Below the pieces are notes generated by a model. It made no database searches, had not been told where the DNA came from, and saw only the letters and a list, made by a program, of their open reading frames with translations. Positions 8,788 to 9,062 of a stretch of DNA of 9,062 bases are shown piece by piece. Source of the stretch: Sva-07 sp041685755. Its GTDB lineage: Bacteria; Actinomycetota; Acidimicrobiia; Acidimicrobiales; Ilumatobacteraceae. Position numbers and translations under genes: made by a program. The stretch lies in the NCBI GenBank assembly GCA_041685755.1, contig JAWLFC010000113.1:1-9062 (forward strand), in the 5' to 3' direction. Within the stretch, counting starts at the first letter, position 1. Each line of letters opens with the position of its first letter.

Positions 8788-9062
8788 ATGGCCGACACGC
8801 TGACGCCTGACTCCTTGGCTCCCGATGCGGCGCTGCTGCACAGCGCCCCGGCGAGCAACTACGCGGTCGACGACGAGGCCCGCTTCCGCGTGGTGTCCGA
8901 CTTCGAACCGGCGGGCGACCAGCCGGCGGCGATCGCCGCGCTCTCGAAGGGCATCGACGAGGGCCAGCGGTTCCAGACGCTGCTCGGCATCACCGGCTCG
9001 GGCAAGTCGGCGACGATCGCCTGGACGATCGAGCAGACCCAGCGCCCGACGCTGATCCTCGC
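8788..9062 (+). CDS. uvrB: UvrABC system protein B, N-terminal part (cut by window end)
   Basis: UvrB is the damage-verifying helicase-like subunit of nucleotide excision repair, loaded onto DNA by UvrA and followed by UvrC. Only 91 complete codons are in the window. Seen: the family's N-terminal block FRVVSDFEPAGDQPAAI (33-49), then ALSKGIDEG (51-59) and the Walker A region TLLGITGSGKSATIAW (64-79) with Lys73. About 30 residues precede the conserved block, a somewhat long N-terminal extension, but ATG 8788 is supported by the -10 box six bases upstream. The gene is open to the last base. It is divergent from the helicase gene and has an SOS box in its promoter, so it is probably induced by DNA damage. 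Confidence 0.95.
   Translation, partial: MADTLTPDSLAPDAALLHSAPASNYAVDDEARFRVVSDFEPAGDQPAAIAALSKGIDEGQRFQTLLGITGSGKSATIAWTIEQTQRPTLIL

Overview
The window is high-GC bacterial DNA, densely coded, and looks like an actinobacterium. The evidence is the fused E2-E1 2-oxoglutarate decarboxylase (Kgd), the UvrD-HRDC helicase, the frequent GTG starts, and TANNNT -10 boxes placed directly before start codons, as in leaderless transcription. A member of the Acidimicrobiia (Ilumatobacter-like) is my best guess; this is inference from overall resemblance, not a search.

Layout. (1) 73-3807 (+): kgd, a complete 1244-residue TCA-cycle enzyme, probably leaderless. (2) 3815-4432 (-): a small HAD-family hydrolase, convergent with kgd and only 7 bp from it. 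(3) 4526-5920 (+): a 464-residue protein with an NYN/PIN-like nuclease domain, an S1 RNA-binding domain and a long Lys/Ala/Pro-rich tail like histone H1. It diverges from the HAD gene, and the two appear to share overlapping back-to-back -10 boxes. (4) 5922-6695 (+): an exonuclease III-type AP endonuclease, one base after the preceding stop and so probably in the same operon. (5) 6662-8593 (-): a UvrD-family helicase with a C-terminal HRDC domain, whose 3' end overlaps the exonuclease gene by 34 bp. (6) 8594-8787: a 194-bp divergent intergenic region holding two -10 boxes, a paired 38-bp repeat with inverted ends, and a textbook LexA/SOS box. (7) 8788-9062 (+): the first 91 codons of uvrB, cut by the window end.

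Functionally, the right half is weighted to nucleic-acid repair: AP endonuclease, helicase and UvrB, the last with a visible SOS operator. The left half is central metabolism. I see no CRISPR array, transposon, phage, toxin-antitoxin pair or tRNA/rRNA gene, and no clearly new multi-gene system. The most unusual items are the nuclease-S1-histone-tail fusion, the palindromic repeat pair between the helicase gene and uvrB, and the recurring leaderless promoter layout.
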